Assembly (NCBI GenBank): GCA_903840435.1
Contig: CAIMFV010000035.1
Coordinates: forward strand, 1-64,000
DNA from: an uncultured Caulobacterales bacterium
Lineage (GTDB): Bacteria > Pseudomonadota > Alphaproteobacteria > Caulobacterales > Caulobacteraceae
Length of the DNA: 64,000 nucleotides
Reading direction: 5' to 3'
Below are positions 1 to 9,145 of the stretch, one piece after another (position 1 is the first letter of the stretch; the number at the start of each line of letters is the position of its first letter). A program made the translations under genes and the position numbers. The notes under the pieces are model-generated. The model was given only the letters and a program-made list of their open reading frames with translations. It was not told where the DNA came from and made no database searches.

Positions 1-37
1 AGGGCGCTTTTTTTTGCAACGGGACAGGTTTTTGACG

Positions 38-535
38 ATGGGTAAGGAAAAGACCTCTTTCCGGGTCTGGATCGCAGCAGGTTTGGCGACGGGCGCACTG
101 AGCGCCGCGCTCAGTGGCTGTGCGCCGATCACCTCCTATAACGGCTTTCAGCCGCAAGATGTGAAGCCCGAACAGATTAAGATCGGCGAAGACACGCGCT
201 CGACCGTGCTGACCAAGCTTGGCTCGCCCTCCATGCAGTCGACCTTTGATGCCAACACCTGGTTCTATGTCACCCAGGTCGCAGACAAGTATGCCTATTA
301 CCGACCGAAGATTCGCGAGCGGACCGTGGTGCAAATCACCTTCGACAAGTCGGAAAAGGTGGTGGCGCTGAAGACGACGGGTCTGACCGATGGGGTGCAA
401 TTAGCCTTTGACAAGCACGAAACGCCGACCCGAGGTCGCGAACTATCAGTGCTTGAGCAGATCCTCGGCGGCCTTGGCCGCGGTGGCTTCCTGCCGCAGG
501 ACGACGATCCAGGCAATCCGCGCGGCCACCGGTAA
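38..535 (+). CDS. bamE: BamE-like outer membrane lipoprotein (SmpA/OmlA family)
   Basis: Small lipoprotein of the BAM complex, which inserts beta-barrel proteins into the outer membrane. The 165-residue product starts with a basic n-region and a hydrophobic stretch ending in the lipobox L-S-G-C, so Cys28 should be the lipidated residue. The SmpA/OmlA fold is suggested by the segment I-K-I-G-E-D-T-R-S-T-V-L-T-K-L-G-S-P near residues 48-65, followed by W-F-Y-V. An upstream in-frame TTG at 14 exists, but ATG at 38 gives a cleaner signal peptide and has a GGACAGG purine run upstream. The gene stands alone, with a bidirectional terminator between it and the convergent hppA. The C-terminal tail (about residues 140-165) is low complexity. 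The family call is fairly sure; membership in BAM is inferred from the family. Confidence 0.85.
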   Translation: MGKEKTSFRVWIAAGLATGALSAALSGCAPITSYNGFQPQDVKPEQIKIGEDTRSTVLTKLGSPSMQSTFDANTWFYVTQVADKYAYYRPKIRERTVVQITFDKSEKVVALKTTGLTDGVQLAFDKHETPTRGRELSVLEQILGGLGRGGFLPQDDDPGNPRGHR

Positions 536-594
536 GGGGGCAAGCCCTTTGCCTTGCGCGCCCGATCCGATAATTCTGCCTTAAAACAAGGACA

Positions 595-632
595 CAAAAA
601 AACCCCGGAAGTCGCCTTCCGGGGTTTTCTTA
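595..632. terminator. bidirectional Rho-independent terminator
   Basis: An 11-bp stem AACCCCGGAAG / CTTCCGGGGTT (601-611 with 616-626) is flanked by an A-run on the left and a T-rich run on the right. It can therefore end transcripts from both bamE (plus) and hppA (minus), which converge here. Confidence 0.9.
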
Positions 633-654
633 ATTTAGGTGGCAATAGCTTGGC

Positions 655-2820
655 TTAGCTGCCGAGCGCGCCCTTGGCCAGGACGGCCAGGAGGAGCAAG
701 GCCACGATATTGGTGATCTTAATCATCGGATTGACCGCAGGACCGGCCGTATCCTTGTAGGGATCGCCGACGGTGTCGCCGGTGACGGCGGCCTTGTGGG
801 CTTCAGAGCCCTTGCCGCCATAATTGCCCTCTTCGATATACTTTTTGGCATTGTCCCAAGCGCCGCCGCCCGAGGTCATTGAGATGGCGACGAACAAGCC
901 CGTGACGATGACGCCGATCAGCATGGCGCCCAGCGCTGCAAAGGCATTGACCTTGCCGCCCCCCGGAAGGGAGACGATGGCAAAGAACAACACGATGGGC
1001 GACAGGACCGGCAGAAGCGACGGCACGATCATCTCGCGGATGGCGGCCTTGGTCAGGATGTCCACCGCGCGAGCATAGTCGGGCTTTTGCTCATAGGTCA
1101 TGATGCCCGGCATGGTCTTGAACTGCCGCCGGACTTCTTCAACCACCGCGCCAGCCGCCCGGCCCACCGCCGTCATCGACATGCCGCCGAACAGGAAGGG
1201 CAAGAGCCCGCCGAACAACAGACCGACGATGACGAACGGATTGGAGAGGTCAAAGGTGATCTGTCCAAGGCCCGCAAAGTAAGGGAACTGAGAGGCGTTG
1301 GCCGGATCGGCGAAGAAGTGCAGGTCTTGGGTATAGGCGGCGAACAGAACGAGCGCGCCAAGGCCAGCCGAACCGATGGCATAGCCCTTGGTGACGGCCT
1401 TTGTGGTGTTACCCACAGCGTCCAGCGCATCGGTCGACACGCGAACATCGGCCGGAAGCCCTGCCATTTCGGCAATGCCGCCCGCATTGTCGGTCACCGG
1501 ACCAAACGCGTCGAGCGCTACAATCACGCCAGCCAACGACAACATGGTCGCTGTGGCAATCGCCACGCCGAAGAGGTTGCCCAAGAGGTAGGTGGCAATG
1601 ATCGCCACAATGATGACCAGAGCTGGCGCCGCCGTTGATTCCAACGACACGGCCAGACCTTGGATCACATTGGTGCCGTGACCAGACATGCTGGACTTGG
1701 CGATGGAGCGCACCGGCCGGAAGCCTGTGCCCGTATAGTATTCAGTGATGACGACGATGGCCGCCGTGACCAGGAGACCAATCAGGCCGCAAAGGAAGAG
1801 ATTATCGGCGGTGATGGAGATGACCCCACCCCCCGACAAGGCAACCTCGACCGGCGCCGTGACCAGAGCGTGGATGACCCACCAGATCGCCCCAGCTGAC
1901 AAGACACCCGTGACGATCAAGCCCCGATAGAGGGCCGCCATGATGTTGTTGTCCTTGCCCAGTTGGACAAAAAAGGTGCCGATAATCGAGGTGACAATGC
2001 AAACGCCGCAGATCGCCAGCGGCAGGAGCATCATGGTGCCAATGGTTGCCGCCGACGCACCCCGGAAGAAGATCGCCGCCAAAACCATGGTGGCGACCGT
2101 GGTCACCGCATAGGTTTCGAACAGGTCCGCCGCCATGCCCGCGCAGTCGCCGACATTGTCACCGACATTGTCAGCAATGGTTGCAGCGTTTCTCGGGTCA
2201 TCTTCGGGGATACCCGCTTCAACCTTGCCGACCATGTCACCGCCGACGTCAGCCCCCTTGGTGAAGATGCCGCCGCCGAGACGGGCGAAGATCGAGATCA
2301 AGGACGCGCCAAACCCGAGCGCGACCAGGGCGTCAACCACTTCGCGGCTGGTGGCTTCCAGGTGCAGGGCACCGGTGAGGAAGGCATAATAGCCCGTGAC
2401 GCCGAGGAGCGCGAAGCCCGCGACGAACAGGCCGGTGACCGCGCCAGAGCGGAAGGCCAAGGAGAGGCCAGCGCTAAGGCTGACCGAAGCCGCTTGGGCC
2501 GTGCGAACATTGGCGCGCACGCTGATCAGCATACCCGCAAAACCGGCAGCGCCGGAAAGCACGGCGCCGATCAGAAAGCCAATGGCCGGATAAACGCCAA
2601 GCGCGACGAACAAGGCCACCAAGATGACCGCGCCGACAATGGCGATGGTTGTATATTGGCGCTTCAGATAGGCTTCAGCGCCTTCCTGGATCGCCGCAGC
2701 GATTTCTTGCATTTTGGCGTTGCCAGCGGGCGCGCGGAGCAAGGCTGCTGTTTGCACGACGCCGTAGGCCACCGCGAGCAATCCCGCGAGGATCACCAAG
2801 AGTAAACTATTCATCTCCAC
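655..2820 (-). CDS. hppA: membrane-bound H+-translocating pyrophosphatase, K+-independent type
   Basis: Integral inner-membrane pump that couples hydrolysis of pyrophosphate to proton export; 721 residues, the usual family length, with many hydrophobic helices. The catalytic signature is plain: [20 protein letters not shown], followed by [18 protein letters not shown], with conserved acidic residues that bind Mg-PPi. The segment G-N-T-T-K-A-V-T carries Lys where K+-dependent enzymes have Ala, and Thr three residues later where they have Gly. By established family rules this marks a K+-independent H+-PPase. ATG start at 2820. It is monocistronic, convergent with bamE across a terminator. The 160 bp upstream hold no gene and probably contain its promoter. 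Confidence 0.97.
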   Translation of the reverse strand: MEMNSLLLVILAGLLAVAYGVVQTAALLRAPAGNAKMQEIAAAIQEGAEAYLKRQYTTIAIVGAVILVALFVALGVYPAIGFLIGAVLSGAAGFAGMLISVRANVRTAQAASVSLSAGLSLAFRSGAVTGLFVAGFALLGVTGYYAFLTGALHLEATSREVVDALVALGFGASLISIFARLGGGIFTKGADVGGDMVGKVEAGIPEDDPRNAATIADNVGDNVGDCAGMAADLFETYAVTTVATMVLAAIFFRGASAATIGTMMLLPLAICGVCIVTSIIGTFFVQLGKDNNIMAALYRGLIVTGVLSAGAIWWVIHALVTAPVEVALSGGGVISITADNLFLCGLIGLLVTAAIVVITEYYTGTGFRPVRSIAKSSMSGHGTNVIQGLAVSLESTAAPALVIIVAIIATYLLGNLFGVAIATATMLSLAGVIVALDAFGPVTDNAGGIAEMAGLPADVRVSTDALDAVGNTTKAVTKGYAIGSAGLGALVLFAAYTQDLHFFADPANASQFPYFAGLGQITFDLSNPFVIVGLLFGGLLPFLFGGMSMTAVGRAAGAVVEEVRRQFKTMPGIMTYEQKPDYARAVDILTKAAIREMIVPSLLPVLSPIVLFFAIVSLPGGGKVNAFAALGAMLIGVIVTGLFVAISMTSGGGAWDNAKKYIEEGNYGGKGSEAHKAAVTGDTVGDPYKDTAGPAVNPMIKITNIVALLLLAVLAKGALGS

Positions 2821-2979
2821 CCCTGTGGTTTCACATGCCCGACTTCAGCCTGGGCCCTGGGCGCTTGGCCTGACCGAATTTCGGCGCGCTTGCAAGCCTT
2901 TTCCCCTATCAGGGTGTCCGCCAAACGGCGAATGGCGCCCAGATGTGTTGGGCGCTCGCGGCGTGCCGGCATCGACAGA

Positions 2980-3444
2980 TCATTCACTGACCGCAGCAGG
3001 TCTGGGGAGGGCGTGTTGAGCGACCTGCTCATAGACCTCAAGGCTTTGGAGCGGATCGCCACCCAGAAGCGTATTCAAATCCTTGAAGATTGCGCGGCAC
3101 AAAGCCGGGCCGTCGATATGGTTGACATCGTCGACGAGCGTAAAGGGCGTGCGATGGGCGGCGTGGACCACAAGGTCGCGCAAAAACGGTTCCTTTGATC
3201 TTACCCGATCATTATCCGAGGCTCGCTTGAGATGCAGGCGCAAGCGGATAAAGACATAGTTGACAATGCGCCCATGCCAGATGATCGGCACCCCTATCGG
3301 CGTGGTCTCAACCGTATCCATCGGGGGTGGCTTCGAATCTTTCTTTTCCTCAGCCTGCACAGTTCCCATCGCTGCCAAGCCAACGAGACAGCTGGTCGCC
3401 AGCATCGCCAAGCCTTTAAAAACCACGATACGTCGGCTAGCCAT
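2980..3444 (-). CDS. uncharacterised secreted protein downstream of thiL
   Basis: A 154-residue protein of unknown function. The N-terminus has a basic start and a hydrophobic core ending V-Q-A-E-E, consistent with a type I signal peptide cleaved near residue 31. The mature part begins with a charged linker, then a compact region (P-I-I-W-H-G-R-I-V-N-Y-V-F-I-R-L-R-L-H-L). No catalytic motif is obvious. It lies 23 bp after the thiL stop on the same strand, so it is probably the last gene of the nrdR-nusB-thiL operon. That places it with housekeeping genes but does not reveal its job. Confidence 0.75.
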   Translation of the reverse strand: MASRRIVVFKGLAMLATSCLVGLAAMGTVQAEEKKDSKPPPMDTVETTPIGVPIIWHGRIVNYVFIRLRLHLKRASDNDRVRSKEPFLRDLVVHAAHRTPFTLVDDVNHIDGPALCRAIFKDLNTLLGGDPLQSLEVYEQVAQHALPRPAAVSE

Positions 3445-3467
3445 GGCGAAGCCCTCTCTCGGGTCAC

Positions 3468-4466
3468 TCAGCGAATCTCACCTTCGCCAAGATGATCATA
3501 GCCTAAGCGCGGCGGGGTCGCATCGTGCTCGCCGTCGCGAACCGAGATGCCCTCCCCGGCCCGCACGCGCCCTATCGGGGTGATCGGAAGGCCAAGGGAC
3601 TGTCCCTCCGCCTGAAGCGCCAAGGCGTGAGGCTCAGACGCGGTCAGGACAATTTCATAATCATCGCCTGCACTGGCAAGCCACAGCCTGTCCGACCTTT
3701 GATCGGCGCGCCCAGCCATCCACCGGCGAGCGGCGGCGGAAACGGGTATTTCCCCCAAATCGATTTCGAGATGCACACCGCTTGCCGATGCGAGATGGCC
3801 CGCATCAGCAAACAGTCCATCGGACACATCGGCAGCTGATGAGGCTAAACGTCGCAGAGCCTCTGCCAGGTCCAGGCGGGGTTCGGGGCGGAAATAGCGC
3901 GAGAGCAGTTTGGTCTCAGCAGCAGGCCCAAGGTCAAGTTCGCCACGGGCGGTGAGCAATCCAAGCCCGCCATCGCCAATCTCGCCTGTAACCAGAACAA
4001 TATCTCCGGCCTGCGCCCCCGACCGCAAGACCGCAGTTCCACTCGGCACATAGCCCAGCAAGGTTAGGCTGGCCGTCAACGGACCTGGCGTCGTCACCGT
4101 ATCGCCGCCGAACAGCCTCACCCCAAAGCGCTCGGCATCAGACTTCAAGGCTGCTGCAAAGCGGGCGCGATAGGTGTCATCGGTCCCGCTGGGCCAAGCG
4201 ATGGCGAGGAAGGCCGCATCTGGCTTGGCCCCCTTGGCGGCCAGATCTGACAGATTGGAGCGCAAAAGCTTCGCGGCGAAATCTTCCGGCGCAGCATCCG
4301 AGACAAGATGGACGCCAAGCACCACGGCATCCTTGGTGACCACCAGGTCAAACCCAGGTCGCGCAGGGATGATTGCGGCGTCGTCCTTCAGGTCGAGCGC
4401 TTCGGGGGCGCCAAAGCTGATCGGCGCAAACAGGCGGGCAATTTCGTCAAACTCGGAGCGGCTCAC
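3468..4466 (-). CDS. thiL: thiamine-monophosphate kinase
   Basis: ThiL uses ATP to phosphorylate thiamine monophosphate to thiamine diphosphate, the last step of cofactor synthesis in the cytoplasm. The 332-residue product has the AIR-synthase/PurM-like architecture. Visible family features are L-K-D-D-A-A-I near residue 26, K-D-A-V-V-L-G-V-H, D-L-A-A-K-G-A-K-P, F-G-G-D-T-V-T-T-P-G and D-V-S-D-G-L, carrying the Asp residues that bind metal and phosphate. The start is GTG at 4466, eight bases after the nusB stop. NusB-ThiL adjacency is typical of proteobacteria. Confidence 0.95.
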   Translation of the reverse strand: MSRSEFDEIARLFAPISFGAPEALDLKDDAAIIPARPGFDLVVTKDAVVLGVHLVSDAAPEDFAAKLLRSNLSDLAAKGAKPDAAFLAIAWPSGTDDTYRARFAAALKSDAERFGVRLFGGDTVTTPGPLTASLTLLGYVPSGTAVLRSGAQAGDIVLVTGEIGDGGLGLLTARGELDLGPAAETKLLSRYFRPEPRLDLAEALRRLASSAADVSDGLFADAGHLASASGVHLEIDLGEIPVSAAARRWMAGRADQRSDRLWLASAGDDYEIVLTASEPHALALQAEGQSLGLPITPIGRVRAGEGISVRDGEHDATPPRLGYDHLGEGEIR

Positions 4467-4474
4467 AGCGCCGC

Positions 4475-4987
4475 TCAGGCGACAGGATCCGACTGCGGAT
4501 CGGGACGCAGATCGCGGGCTAAGCCGTCCAAGGCGCCATTGACGAAGCCCGCATCGGTCGGATCAAAAAACGCCTTGGCCAGCTCAACATATTCGTCGAT
4601 GACGACCTCGGTCGGAACCTTTGGTTGGTCGAGAAGTTCATAACATCCCGCCCGCAACGCCGCCCGTAACGTCGCATCAAGTCGATCAAGTCGCCAATTG
4701 GCCGCGAGACGTCGGGTGATCGCGGCATCAATTCTGGCTTGGTGCGCCACCACGCCGCGGACAATTTCCGCGAAGAAAGCTTCATCGGCTTCAGCCAAGA
4801 CACTCCCCTCCCCTTCAGGGGCGAGGCCGTCTGGGTCGACCGCTGCGCCAAAGCGATGGTCAGCGAATTCCCGTACAACCGCCTCCACGCCTGCGCCCGC
4901 CACATCCATTTGATAGAGGGCCTGCACTGCGGCAAGCCGTGCAACCGAGCGCGAAGGTCTGGCGGGCTTAGAGGACGGTGTTTTCAC
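4475..4987 (-). CDS. nusB: transcription antitermination factor NusB
   Basis: NusB binds boxA RNA with S10 (NusE) and supports antitermination on rRNA operons. The 170-residue all-helical protein shows the family entry [16 protein letters not shown] and the C-terminal [14 protein letters not shown] segment with F-V-N-G-A-L-D. The N-terminal tail ([10 protein letters not shown]) is a short basic extension. The GTG start at 4987 overlaps the nrdR stop by four bases (GTGA), pointing to translational coupling. In many alphaproteobacteria rib genes sit between nrdR and nusB; here they are absent. Confidence 0.95.
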   Translation of the reverse strand: MKTPSSKPARPSRSVARLAAVQALYQMDVAGAGVEAVVREFADHRFGAAVDPDGLAPEGEGSVLAEADEAFFAEIVRGVVAHQARIDAAITRRLAANWRLDRLDATLRAALRAGCYELLDQPKVPTEVVIDEYVELAKAFFDPTDAGFVNGALDGLARDLRPDPQSDPVA

Positions 4988-5460
4988 AAATCCCCCGCTT
5001 CGGTGTCTTCCGACAGGCCTTCTGCGCCCAAAAACCTTGCAAAATCATGGGTTTCCCGAAAATCGCGATAAACTGAGGCATAGCGCACATAGGCGACTTC
5101 ATCCAAGGATTTCAAAGCCTTCATCACCAATTCGCCGATCACTTCCGATTGAACGTCGGTTTCGCCGCGACTTTCGAGCTGACGCACAATACCCGACACC
5201 ATGCGCTCAAGCCGCTCCGAATCGACCGGCCGTTTACGCAGAGCCACCGACAAGGACCGCACCAACTTTTCGCGATCAAAAGGCGCGCGACGCCCAGAGC
5301 GCTTTATAATGGTCAATTCGCGCAGTTGCACGCGCTCAAAGGTCGTGAACCGCCCGCCACATTCCGGGCAGGACCGGCGACGACGAATAGCCGAACCATC
5401 CTCGGAAGGACGGCTATCCTTCACCTGACTTTCCAGATGTCCACAAAAGGGGCAACGCAC
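4984..5460 (-). CDS. nrdR: transcriptional repressor NrdR
   Basis: NrdR represses ribonucleotide reductase genes by sensing ATP/dATP. The 158-residue product has the N-terminal zinc ribbon C-P-F-C-G-H and [12 protein letters not shown], then an ATP-cone domain ([16 protein letters not shown]). The start is GTG at 5460, giving M-R-C-P-F-C, where family members normally begin. It is the first gene of the nrdR-nusB-thiL run. No ribonucleotide reductase gene lies in the window. Confidence 0.97.
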   Translation of the reverse strand: MRCPFCGHLESQVKDSRPSEDGSAIRRRRSCPECGGRFTTFERVQLRELTIIKRSGRRAPFDREKLVRSLSVALRKRPVDSERLERMVSGIVRQLESRGETDVQSEVIGELVMKALKSLDEVAYVRYASVYRDFRETHDFARFLGAEGLSEDTEAGDL

Positions 5461-5570
5461 CCGACTCTCATCCCCGAACGCGCCAGCGCCGAAGAGCCAA
5501 CCTCTCCGTTTACGCTTGCAGGCCCCCTATTTAGGCCTGCAACCGTCCAAAGACCATAGGGCTTGTGGGA

Positions 5571-6872
5571 TTAAGGGTAGATCGGGAAGGCTTCGAGCAG
5601 TTTTGCGACCTTGATGCGGACCGCCGACTCGGCGGCCCGATTGTCTTCGCCGCCCTTGGCCAAGCCTTCCACCACCTCGGCGATCAGCTCGCCAACCTGA
5701 CGGAATTCCGCCTCGCCGAACCCGCGCGTCGTGGCGGCGGGTGTGCCAAGCCGAACGCCCGAGGTGACGGTGAAGGGAGCTGTGTCGAAAGGAACGCCGT
5801 TCTTGTTGCAGGTGATGTCGGCATGTTCGAGACTTGCTTCCGTGGCCTTGCCTGTCACACCCTTGGGGCGCAGGTCGACCAGCATCAGATGGCTGTCCGT
5901 GCCACCCGACACGATGGCGACGCCAGACTTGACCAGGGTGTCAGCCAAGACCTTGGCATTGGCCACGACTTGGGCGGCATAGGCTTTAAATTCCGGTTGC
6001 AGGGCCTCGCCAAAGGCCACGGCCTTGGCGGCAATGACGTGCATCAAGGGCCCGCCTTGCAGGCCTGGGAAGACGGCGGAATTGATTTTCTTTCCCAACT
6101 CTTCGTCATTGGAGAGCACCATGCCGCCCCGGGGGCCGCGCAAGGTCTTGTGGGTGGTCGTTGTCACCACATGGGCGTGGGGTAAGGGGCTGGGATAGAC
6201 GCCGCCGGCGATCAGACCTGCATAATGGGCCATATCGACCATCAGATAGGCGCCGACGGAATCAGCGATCTCGCGGAAGCGCTTGAAGTCGATCGCGCGG
6301 CTATAGGCCGAACCTCCCGCGATGATCAGTTTTGGCTTTTCACGTTCAGCGGTGGCCGCCAGGGCGTCATAATCGATCAGATGGTCGTCAGGCCTGACGG
6401 TGTAGGGGATGGGTCGGAACCACTTGCCTGACTGGTTGGCCGGGCTTCCGTGGGTCAAGTGCCCTCCTGCCGCCAAGTCCATGCCCATAAAGGCGTCGCC
6501 CGGCGTCAACAGCGCCTGAAAAACGGCCTGATTGGCTTGCGCGCCTGAATGGGGCTGAACATTGGCGAAAGTGCAATTGAACAAGGCCTTGGCCCGCGAA
6601 ATGGCCAGGCGCTCGGCGATGTCGACATATTCGCAGCCGCCATAATAGCGCCGACCGGCATAGCCCTCCGCATATTTGTTGGTCAGGATCGAGCCTTGCG
6701 CCTGCAAGACGGCGCGACTGACGATATTTTCCGACGCGATCAGTTCGATCTGTCCCTGCTGACGCGCCAACTCCTTCTCGACGGACTGAAAAAGTTCCGG
6801 ATCGGCTTCGACCAAAGGGGCCGAGAAAAAGCGCGAAGTGAAGGCGGCCGAGGTGTGGGAGGTGTCAGACAC
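5571..6872 (-). CDS. glyA: serine hydroxymethyltransferase
   Basis: PLP enzyme that interconverts serine and glycine while charging tetrahydrofolate with a one-carbon unit. Length is 433 residues, as expected. The active-site region [16 protein letters not shown] holds the PLP-binding lysine; [15 protein letters not shown] and G-S-P-A-N-Q are also family hallmarks. It precedes nrdR on the same strand with a 110-bp gap, a common neighbourhood in alphaproteobacteria. The gene has its own upstream region, shared with the divergent mucR-like gene. Confidence 0.98.
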   Translation of the reverse strand: MSDTSHTSAAFTSRFFSAPLVEADPELFQSVEKELARQQGQIELIASENIVSRAVLQAQGSILTNKYAEGYAGRRYYGGCEYVDIAERLAISRAKALFNCTFANVQPHSGAQANQAVFQALLTPGDAFMGMDLAAGGHLTHGSPANQSGKWFRPIPYTVRPDDHLIDYDALAATAEREKPKLIIAGGSAYSRAIDFKRFREIADSVGAYLMVDMAHYAGLIAGGVYPSPLPHAHVVTTTTHKTLRGPRGGMVLSNDEELGKKINSAVFPGLQGGPLMHVIAAKAVAFGEALQPEFKAYAAQVVANAKVLADTLVKSGVAIVSGGTDSHLMLVDLRPKGVTGKATEASLEHADITCNKNGVPFDTAPFTVTSGVRLGTPAATTRGFGEAEFRQVGELIAEVVEGLAKGGEDNRAAESAVRIKVAKLLEAFPIYP

Positions 6873-7175
6873 AGCGAGAATCTTTCCTGCTCGACAAGCG
6901 ATGAGGACGGCCTTTTAGGCGGGAGGGACTCCGCGCGCAATCCACCGCAAGTCTTTGCCCCTCATAAATGAACGCCCGTTAAGCCGTGCCCAGTTTGGGT
7001 AGAACGCCCATAATGGGCGGACAAACAGATAAAATCGCGTCTATACTGCATCGTATTGGCACGGCCCGGGGTTTGACCAGATCGACCGCCCTGCGGAAGT
7101 CCGATTTACGATGTGTCTTTCGCGATCACAGATCGCTGATCGAGGCATACAACCCCGAGGTAAAGGTTTGTACCG
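6873..7175. other. divergent intergenic region glyA / mucR-like
   Basis: About 300 bp between the divergent starts of glyA and the mucR-like gene. It must hold both promoters. I see no convincing ORF and no clear -35/-10 pair. A purine run GAGGTAAAGG ends about ten bases before the mucR-like ATG and fits a ribosome binding site. Confidence 0.5.
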
Positions 7176-7613
7176 ATGAATGGATCAACTGAACATCCAG
7201 CAGGGGCGAGCCAAGACCTGCTCCGCCTTTCGACCGAAGTTGTGGCGTCCTATCTCTCGAACAACAATCTTGCGCCCAAAGACATTCCCGATGTGATCCG
7301 CACCGTCCATGAATCCCTCGCACGGCTCGGAACCCACGAAATGCCGGTGCGCATTGTTGAAAAGCAGAAGCCAGCCGTCCCAATTTCCAAATCCATTCAA
7401 GATGATGTGATCATCTGCTTGGAAGACGGCAAGAAGTTGAAGATGCTGAAGCGCTATTTGCGCTCTAAATTTAACCTCACCCCGGATGAATATCGCCGCA
7501 AGTGGGGCCTGCCGCCCGACTATCCCATGGTCGCGCCGAACTATGCGTCTCGCCGGTCGGATTTTGCCAAGCAGATCGGCCTCGGCAAGGGCGTACGCCG
7601 CCGGAGCGCGTAG
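7176..7613 (+). CDS. MucR/Ros-family transcriptional regulator lacking zinc-ligand histidines
   Basis: A 145-residue member of the MucR/Ros family, DNA-binding regulators of surface, motility and virulence genes in alphaproteobacteria. The family core is clear: A-S-Q-D-L-L-R-L-S-T-E-V-V-A-S-Y at the N-terminus, then I-C-L-E-D-G-K-K-L-K-M-L-K-R-Y-L, L-T-P-D-E-Y-R-R-K-W-G-L-P and D-Y-P-M-V-A-P-N-Y-A. Classical members coordinate zinc with C-x2-(C or D) and two His in K-R-H-L and the following loop. Here these positions read Tyr (K-R-Y-L) and Phe (S-K-F). The first Cys and the Asp variant are kept. The fold may be held without zinc, as reported for some relatives. The target genes are unknown. 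Confidence 0.9.
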   Translation: MNGSTEHPAGASQDLLRLSTEVVASYLSNNNLAPKDIPDVIRTVHESLARLGTHEMPVRIVEKQKPAVPISKSIQDDVIICLEDGKKLKMLKRYLRSKFNLTPDEYRRKWGLPPDYPMVAPNYASRRSDFAKQIGLGKGVRRRSA

Positions 7614-7715
7614 AAATTATCTAACGAAAGCGGGCACTTCCGGCGGCGCACCGGTCTCCACGGCGCCGGAAACTGCTCGATATCTGCCCATTTTGAGGGT
7701 GATCACAGATCCTTG

Positions 7716-7748
7716 AGGGACTGGTGGCTTCGGCGACCAGTCCCTTTC
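7716..7748. terminator. Rho-independent terminator after mucR-like gene
   Basis: A perfect 10-bp stem AGGGACTGGT / ACCAGTCCCT (7716-7725 with 7736-7745) with a GC-rich loop is followed by TTT on the plus strand. It separates the mucR-like gene from the convergent hemA. Confidence 0.8.
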
Positions 7749-7766
7749 GGAATTGCCCGCTAATAT

Positions 7767-8990
7767 TTAAGCAGCGACCCCGTGGCGCTTTACATTACAG
7801 CGGGTCCACAGCGTATTCATCGCCTCGACCAGCCGGTCCATCATCTCGTCGGTGTGGAAAGGCGTGGGCGTAAACCGCAGACGCTCCGTTCCCCGAGGCA
7901 CGGTCGGATAGTTGATCGGCTGAACATAGACGCCGTGATCAGCCAGCAAGAGGTCAGAGATCAGCTTGCAATGGACCGGATCGCCAACCAGGACCGGGAC
8001 GATATGGCTCACAGACGGCATGACCGGCAGACCCGCAGCCTTAAACCTTGCCTTTAGGCTCGCCGCCCGCTCTTGATGGCGCGTGCGTAACTCAGGATGG
8101 GTTTTGAGATAGCGGATGCTCGCCGCAGCACCTGCCGCCAACGCAGGCGGCAAAGAGGTGGTGAAGATAAAGCCTGCGGCGTGCAGTCGCACCGCATCGA
8201 TCAGGTCTTCATCGGCGGAAATATAACCGCCCATCACCCCAAAGGCCTTGCCAAGCGTGCCTTCGATAATGTCGATCTCGCCCATGACGCCGTCGCGCTC
8301 GGCAACGCCTGCGCCCCGCGCGCCATAGAGGCCGACAGCGTGTACCTCATCGAGATAGGTCAAGGCGCCATAGGCCTTGGCCAATGCAATGGTTCCGGCA
8401 AGGTCGGCAATATCGCCGTCCATGGAATAGACGCTCTCAAACGCGATCAATTTCGGGGCTTGCGGCGGTGCGGCCGCCAAGAGCTGCTCAAGATGGGCCA
8501 GATCATTGTGACGGAAAATGTGGCGCTCTCCGCCGCCATTGCGGATCCCGGCAATCATGGAGGCATGATTGAGCGCGTCAGAGAAAATGATCAAACCCGG
8601 GAGGATCTTGGTCAGGGTCGATAGCGCCGCTTCGTTGGCCACATAGCCAGAGGTGAAGAGCAGAGACGCGGGCTTGCCGTGCAGGTCTGAAAGCTCACGC
8701 TCCAGCGTCACGTGATACGACGTCGTGCCGGAAATATTGCGCGTGCCGCCCGAGCCCGAGCCCGCGGCGTCAATGGCCTCATGCATGGCAGCGATAACGT
8801 CTGGATTTTGGCCTTGGCCCAAATAGTCATTGGAACACCAAACCACCACATCGCTAGCGATGCCGTCGGCATTGGTCCATCTGGCCTTAGGGAATTCGCC
8901 GCAATGGCGATGCAGGTCGGCAAACACACGGTAACGCCCTTCGTCACGCACACGGGCGACAGCAGACTTGAATGCGGCCTTGTAATCCAT
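7767..8990 (-). CDS. hemA: 5-aminolevulinate synthase
   Basis: PLP enzyme that condenses glycine and succinyl-CoA to 5-aminolevulinate, the first committed step of tetrapyrrole synthesis by the Shemin (C4) route typical of alphaproteobacteria. At 407 residues it matches the family. Signatures are V-W-C-S-N-D-Y-L-G near the start, [12 protein letters not shown] (cofactor-ring Asp and His) and G-T-L-G-K-A-F-G with the Schiff-base lysine. The N-terminus M-D-Y-K-A-A-F fits known members. hemB lies about 3 kb away, so two early haem steps are close but not co-transcribed. Confidence 0.97.
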   Translation of the reverse strand: MDYKAAFKSAVARVRDEGRYRVFADLHRHCGEFPKARWTNADGIASDVVVWCSNDYLGQGQNPDVIAAMHEAIDAAGSGSGGTRNISGTTSYHVTLERELSDLHGKPASLLFTSGYVANEAALSTLTKILPGLIIFSDALNHASMIAGIRNGGGERHIFRHNDLAHLEQLLAAAPPQAPKLIAFESVYSMDGDIADLAGTIALAKAYGALTYLDEVHAVGLYGARGAGVAERDGVMGEIDIIEGTLGKAFGVMGGYISADEDLIDAVRLHAAGFIFTTSLPPALAAGAAASIRYLKTHPELRTRHQERAASLKARFKAAGLPVMPSVSHIVPVLVGDPVHCKLISDLLLADHGVYVQPINYPTVPRGTERLRFTPTPFHTDEMMDRLVEAMNTLWTRCNVKRHGVAA

Positions 8991-9145
8991 CGATCTATTC
9001 CTTCCCGCACGGGAACGCGGCGGGCCTAGGTCATTTGCTGCGTGTTTTGCACGTCAGGCGGGCGTCTGTCCACGATCCGAAGCTTAAAAAAGCTAGGTTT
9101 CGCCCAGACTATGGTAGGAAATGACTGCCAATTCCTTGCGACGGA

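Noticed and set aside
1963..2805. Plus-strand ORF of 280 codons antisense to hppA
   Set aside because: Shadow of hppA; rich in His/Arg/Gly/Asp with no motif.
2811..3062. Minus-strand ORF of 83 codons upstream of hppA
   Set aside because: It overlaps the 3' end of the secreted protein gene and the hppA promoter region; no family features or ribosome binding site.
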